A DNA stretch of 64,000 nt from JAHEKO01 sp965212505 (lineage in GTDB: Bacteria; Acidobacteriota; Thermoanaerobaculia; Multivoradales; JAHEKO01), in assembly GCA_965212505.1 (NCBI GenBank), contig OZ243123.1:4278001-4342000 (forward strand), given 5' to 3'. The translations under genes and the position numbers were made by a program. This document shows, piece after piece, positions 60,349 to 64,000 of the stretch (its first letter is position 1; the number at the start of each line of letters is the position of its first letter). A model generated the notes under the pieces. That model searched no databases. It was not told the DNA's origin and saw only the letters and a list, made by a program, of their open reading frames with translations.

Positions 60349-62897
60349 TGAGATTTCCTCCGTTGTTTTTCCCCCGACCTGGTTTCTTGGACAGCTACTC
60401 GACGCGTCCGGAACAGCGGATCTGGCCCTCCCTCTGGCTCGTCCTCATGGCACTCGCCTCGGCCGCACCGGCCCAGGACATCGAGCAGGCAATCGCGTTC
60501 CATCTCGAGGGCGAGTTCGACAAGGCGCTCGAGGCCTACCTCGCCGTGGTCGCCTCGGAAGAGACCGAGCCCAACGTGGCGGCGGCGGCCCACACCAACA
60601 GCTGCCTCATTCACATGAACCGCGGCGACAACGACGCTGCCCTCGCCGCCTGTGAGTCGGCACTCGAGTTGCGCCGCTCCACGGGCGACCTTCCACGCAC
60701 CGCGACGACACTGAACAACCTCGGCCTGACCCTGCAGAACCTGGGGCGCCTCGACGAGTCGCGCGACAGATTTGCCGAGGCACTCGACATCAACCGAGCG
60801 GAAGACGCCGTCGAACGGGCGGTGCAGAACCTGTCGAACCTGGCGGGTGTGGAAATTCAAGCGGGCAACTACGGAGCCGCGCTCGACCGTGTGGACAAGG
60901 CGTTGACGGTGGCGGACGAACACCCGAACGCGACGTGGCACCACTCCCAACGCCGCGTCGCTCTCCTCAACGAGGGCGTCGCACTCGAACGCCTCGGCGC
61001 CTTCCGCGCGGCCCTGGCGAGCTATCGAAACGCGCTCGCCGAGGGCGACTCGATCAGCGAGAACTTCGAGGCCATCCTGACCGCCAACCTGGGCGTGGTC
61101 TATCGGAATCTCGGCGATCCGCAACGAGCGGTCTCTCTCTTCGAGGAGGCCGCGGCCGTCTACCGCCGAACCGGCAACCTGTCGGGAAGCTCCAACGCTC
61201 TGCTCAACCTGGGTCTCGCCCTGCACCTGAACCTCGGTCGCCCCGAGGAGGCCGAGGTCGCCTTCCGCGGCGCTCTCGAGCTCGCACGCACCGCCGAGGA
61301 CCAGCCGGAGATCGTTCAGGATCTCTTCTATCTGGCGTCGCTACTCCTCGAGCAGGACCGCACGGCCGAGGCGCGAGGGCTCTTTGAAGAGGCGCTCAGC
61401 CTTGCTGAGGAGAGCGGCTCCGCCGAGGGTCGGTGGTCGGCGCTCTACGGCCTCGGGCGCGCAGCGGCTGCCGATGGCGACGCTGAGATGGCCGTTCACC
61501 ACTTCGAACAGGCGGTGCAGGTTGTGGAGAGCATGCGCGAAACTCTGACCGCGACCCGACATCGCGGCGACTTCTTCGGCGCCAAGCGCCCGGTCTTCGA
61601 AGCGGCGGTTCTGGCGATCGCCTCCAGCTCGCGAGCCGACTCGGCGGAACGAGCCTTCACACTCGTGCAGCAGGCCAAGGCGCGCGAACTGCTCGACGCC
61701 ACCGGTAGGACATGGGTCGCCGAGGGGCCGGCGCTGGACGCGATCGCAGCAACTCTCGACACCGAGGACCTCGTCGTGGAGTTCTTCGTCGCCGAGGGAG
61801 AGCTCTTGAGATGGTCTCTGACCCGCTCCGGCGAGCTTCGGTTCACGAACCTGGGAGCGGTCGAAGCGCATGCCGTCCGCATCACTCGAGTTCATCGGGC
61901 CCTCAGCGGCGGCCTCGAGCCGTCGCGTGACGACCTCGAGGAGCTCGCAGCAGACCTCCTGACCGATCTCGAACCGCTCGAAGGACGGTCTCTCCTCATC
62001 GCACCCGACGGGGCCCTACGCTACCTGCCCTTCGATCTTCTCCCCCTGCCGGAAGCGCCGAACCAACGGCTCATCGAGATCGCCACGACCTCGATTCTGC
62101 CGAGCAGCTCGACGCTCACCTCGGCGCCCGCTAGGACGCCCGATCGCGAGCTCGACCTCCTGGCGCTCGGCAACCCTCAACCCAGCGGAAGTGTCTCGGG
62201 AGCGAGGGCAGCGACCCTGATGACTGCCCGCTTCGGACTCGGCGACCTCCCCGCGGCGGCTCGCGAGGTCGAGGCGATCGAGCGCCGTCTGAGCGGTGCG
62301 ACAAAGGTCCTGTTGCACGAAGCCGCTACCGAAACGGCTCTTCGCGAGCTGTCACCTCTCGGCAGCCGCGTCGTGCACCTCGCAGCCCACACGATCATCG
62401 ATGAGCGTCCGGGCCGAGGAGCTGCTGTCCTGCTCAGCCCGTCGGACGGAGACGATGGCCTCCTGACGCCTGAGGAGATCGCGGCTCTCGACCTGCGCGC
62501 TGAACTCGCCGTCCTCTCGGGATGCCGGACCGCACTCGCCGACGCCGCCTCCGGCGAGTCGATCTCGAGCCTCACCGGCGCCTTCCTGGCAGCTGGGGCG
62601 GGCGGCGTGGTGGCGACCCTGTGGGACGTTGACGACGAGGCGACCGCCGTGTTCATGGACCAGTTCTATTGGGGCCTCTCGCGCGGCGAGAGACCGGCCG
62701 ACGCTCTGCGAACTGCCAAGCTCCGGCTCGCTCGCGACAAAACCTGGGGGACGGCCGCGATGTGGTCCGGCTACGTTCTGATCGGCGATCCGCCACCGGT
62801 CGCTCGGCGACCGTTCTGGCCCTGGCTGCTCGCCGCCGCAGTAGCACTTGTGGTCGTGCTCGTGATTGGTCGGCTGCGACGCCCCGCCGTATACTGA
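60348..62897 (+). CDS. TPR-CHAT caspase-like protease with signal peptide and C-terminal TM helix
   Basis: About 849 residues. Signal-peptide-like N-terminus (SLWLVLMALASAAPAQD), TPR repeats at about 45-390 (TATTLNNLGLTLQNLGRLDE, ANLGVVYRNLGDPQRAVSL), then a CHAT domain at about 470-830 with caspase-type His681 in VVHLAAHTIIDERPG and Cys726 in VLSGCRTALADAA, ending GTAAMWSGYVLIGDPPP. A TM helix (PWLLAAAVALVVVLVIGRL) closes the protein. The start is uncertain: TTGs at 60348, 60363 and 60387 are possible, and the first shares its base with the divergent ATG. The protease part would be outside the cytoplasm, unlike most CHAT enzymes. Confidence 0.88.
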   Translation: MRFPPLFFPRPGFLDSYSTRPEQRIWPSLWLVLMALASAAPAQDIEQAIAFHLEGEFDKALEAYLAVVASEETEPNVAAAAHTNSCLIHMNRGDNDAALAACESALELRRSTGDLPRTATTLNNLGLTLQNLGRLDESRDRFAEALDINRAEDAVERAVQNLSNLAGVEIQAGNYGAALDRVDKALTVADEHPNATWHHSQRRVALLNEGVALERLGAFRAALASYRNALAEGDSISENFEAILTANLGVVYRNLGDPQRAVSLFEEAAAVYRRTGNLSGSSNALLNLGLALHLNLGRPEEAEVAFRGALELARTAEDQPEIVQDLFYLASLLLEQDRTAEARGLFEEALSLAEESGSAEGRWSALYGLGRAAAADGDAEMAVHHFEQAVQVVESMRETLTATRHRGDFFGAKRPVFEAAVLAIASSSRADSAERAFTLVQQAKARELLDATGRTWVAEGPALDAIAATLDTEDLVVEFFVAEGELLRWSLTRSGELRFTNLGAVEAHAVRITRVHRALSGGLEPSRDDLEELAADLLTDLEPLEGRSLLIAPDGALRYLPFDLLPLPEAPNQRLIEIATTSILPSSSTLTSAPARTPDRELDLLALGNPQPSGSVSGARAATLMTARFGLGDLPAAAREVEAIERRLSGATKVLLHEAATETALRELSPLGSRVVHLAAHTIIDERPGRGAAVLLSPSDGDDGLLTPEEIAALDLRAELAVLSGCRTALADAASGESISSLTGAFLAAGAGGVVATLWDVDDEATAVFMDQFYWGLSRGERPADALRTAKLRLARDKTWGTAAMWSGYVLIGDPPPVARRPFWPWLLAAAVALVVVLVIGRLRRPAVY

Positions 62898-62937
62898 GGC
62901 CTGCTATCTCTTTCATCCCGTTTGCTGGAGGAACCCG

Positions 62938-63522
62938 ATGAGAGCTTCAAAACGAATCGGCTCGATCTGTCTGATCATAGCGGCCCTGAGCCTGACCGGC
63001 TGCGGCCCTTACAACAAGCTCGTCGAGCTCCAGGAGGCCGCCGACGGTGCCTGGAGTCAGGTGGAGAACGTCTACCAACGCCGCGCCGACTTGATCCCCA
63101 ACCTGGTCGCCACGGTGAAGGGCGCCGCCGACTTCGAGCAAGAGACGCTCACCGCGGTCGTCGAGGCGCGTGCCAAGGTCGGCCAGGTGAAGGTCGACGG
63201 CATTCCGGACGCCGAGCAGCTGGCGGCCTTTCAACAGGCGCAAGAGGGCCTCTCTTCGGCGCTCTCCCGCCTGTTGGTGGTCGTCGAGCGCTACCCAGAG
63301 CTGACGGCGACGCAGGGTTTCCGCGACCTTCAGGCGCAGCTCGAGGGGACCGAGAACCGCATCTCGATCGAACGCCGTCGGTTCAACGAGACCGTGCAGG
63401 CCTACAACACCTATCGCCGTCAGTTCCCGAACAACATGTACGCGAAGGCGTTCGACTTCGGCGACAAACCCTACTTCGAATCGACCCCGGGGGCCGAGGA
63501 GCCGCCACAGGTCGAGTTCTAG
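62938..63522 (+). CDS. LemA family lipoprotein
   Basis: A 194-residue lipoprotein with lipobox LTGCGPYN at residues 19-22, then the LemA signature YNKLVELQEAADGAWSQVEN, VYQRRADLIPNLVATVKG and QFPNNMYAKAFDFGDKPYF. LemA proteins are membrane-anchored helical bundles often next to TPM-domain genes, as here. ATG follows GGAGGAACCCG. Probably periplasmic after lipidation; function unresolved. Confidence 0.95.
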   Translation: MRASKRIGSICLIIAALSLTGCGPYNKLVELQEAADGAWSQVENVYQRRADLIPNLVATVKGAADFEQETLTAVVEARAKVGQVKVDGIPDAEQLAAFQQAQEGLSSALSRLLVVVERYPELTATQGFRDLQAQLEGTENRISIERRRFNETVQAYNTYRRQFPNNMYAKAFDFGDKPYFESTPGAEEPPQVEF

Positions 63523-63539
63523 ACCGGCGTCGCGCCCCG

Positions 63540-64000
63540 ATGGCCAAGGGTCACCCGCAGTTCGAGCAGCTGGGCTCGGCGGATCTCGAGTCGATCCGCG
63601 CCGCCACCGAAGCGGCTGAGCTTCGCACCGGTGGGGAGCTCGTCTGCGTGCTGGTCAAGCGCTGTGACTCCTACTCCGGCAGCTATTGGAAGGGGGCGAC
63701 CCTCGGCGCACTCGCCGGAGCCGCCGCCGTCGGCCTTTGGCAGACTCTGGACGTCAGCTGGGGTGCGCCGAGTCCTTATCTACTGCCGCTAGGCACCATG
63801 ATCTTCGCCGCTTTGGGGATGGTCGCGGTCGCCGCGGTGCCGTTGCTCAAGCGACTCCTGATCCCCTCGGACGTGCTCGACCTCCGAGTCGACCGGCGGG
63901 CGGCGCTCGCGTTTCTCGACGAGGAGATCTTCGCCACCCGAGAACGTACTGGCGTGCTCCTCTTCGTCGCCTTCTTCGAGCACCGCGTGCGCATCCTCGC
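63540..64000 (+). CDS. TPM-domain membrane protein (partial, runs off window)
   Basis: The frame from ATG 63540 reads AKGHPQFEQLGSADLESIRA, ATEAAELRTGGELVCVLVKR, then two TM segments (ATLGALAGAAAVGLW, LGTMIFAALGMVAVAAVPLL), and a final cytoplasmic-type part RERTGVLLFVAFFEHRVRIL before the window ends. The TPM domain is interrupted by the TM pair, as in a membrane-embedded TPM subfamily that follows LemA. Its stop is not seen; a second TPM protein often follows. Confidence 0.85.
   Translation, partial: MAKGHPQFEQLGSADLESIRAATEAAELRTGGELVCVLVKRCDSYSGSYWKGATLGALAGAAAVGLWQTLDVSWGAPSPYLLPLGTMIFAALGMVAVAAVPLLKRLLIPSDVLDLRVDRRAALAFLDEEIFATRERTGVLLFVAFFEHRVRIL

Overview
The window is a GC-rich bacterial chromosome segment, about two thirds G+C by eye. 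The encoded proteins are Gram-negative in style: TonB receptor, FadL porin, lipoproteins and FtsX-type permeases. TolB-like propeller/TPR proteins, wHTH-membrane fusions, DUF1573, DUF5666, mpl and an F-type ATPase with secreted-looking b and c subunits best fit Acidobacteriota, perhaps a Thermoanaerobaculia-like lineage. That placement is inference from gene style; no rRNA is present.

Layout. 1-1733: minus-strand operon of a GntR-headed PP2C phosphatase, a YtrA-type GntR repressor and the start of an ABC ATPase. 1950-10072: three plus-strand multidomain proteins (wHTH-TM-hydrolase, TolB/TPR/FGE-like, S9 peptidase), then a truncated lipoprotein. 10438-18799: a secreted protein, a MacB-like ATPase/adaptor/permease operon, an NHL-repeat protein, an amidohydrolase remnant and a SnoaL-like protein. 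19065-26062: a cobalamin-uptake operon behind a cobalamin riboswitch (btuB, two binding proteins, btuC, btuD, DUF71 ATP-pyrophosphatase). 26296-27579: FadL-like porin.

About 27.6-36.2 kb is an accessory island ending at the 3' side of a tRNA-Glu(CUC) gene. It holds a rolling-circle Rep relative with a broken HUH motif, fragments of a PD-(D/E)XK-like and a HEPN protein, an excisionase-like gene, two DNA-binding proteins, and a three-gene minus-strand operon of a PD-(D/E)XK/wHTH protein, a Ser/Thr kinase and an unrecognised probable barrel protein. That operon is the best candidate here for an undescribed system. No integrase was found. Sequences resembling the tRNA 3' end occur near 27993-28043.

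36556-45996: envelope and housekeeping genes (M23 peptidase, amidase, GerMN protein, RNase PH, DUF1573, Mpl, TPR membrane protein, RDD protein). 45999-53844: the complete ATP synthase cluster (order Z-I-B-E-F-H-A-G-D-C on the minus strand), whose alpha subunit has a roughly 75-residue insertion. 53970-58337: lipoprotein, HAD hydrolase, two tiny membrane proteins and a second B12-type ABC importer with a receptor tail remnant but no visible riboswitch. 58376-64000: secreted protein, a Ser-Asp-repeat DUF5666 lipoprotein with a clear terminator, a divergent TPR-CHAT protein, LemA and a partial TPM-domain protein. Most long ORFs opposite these genes are antisense shadows caused by high GC.
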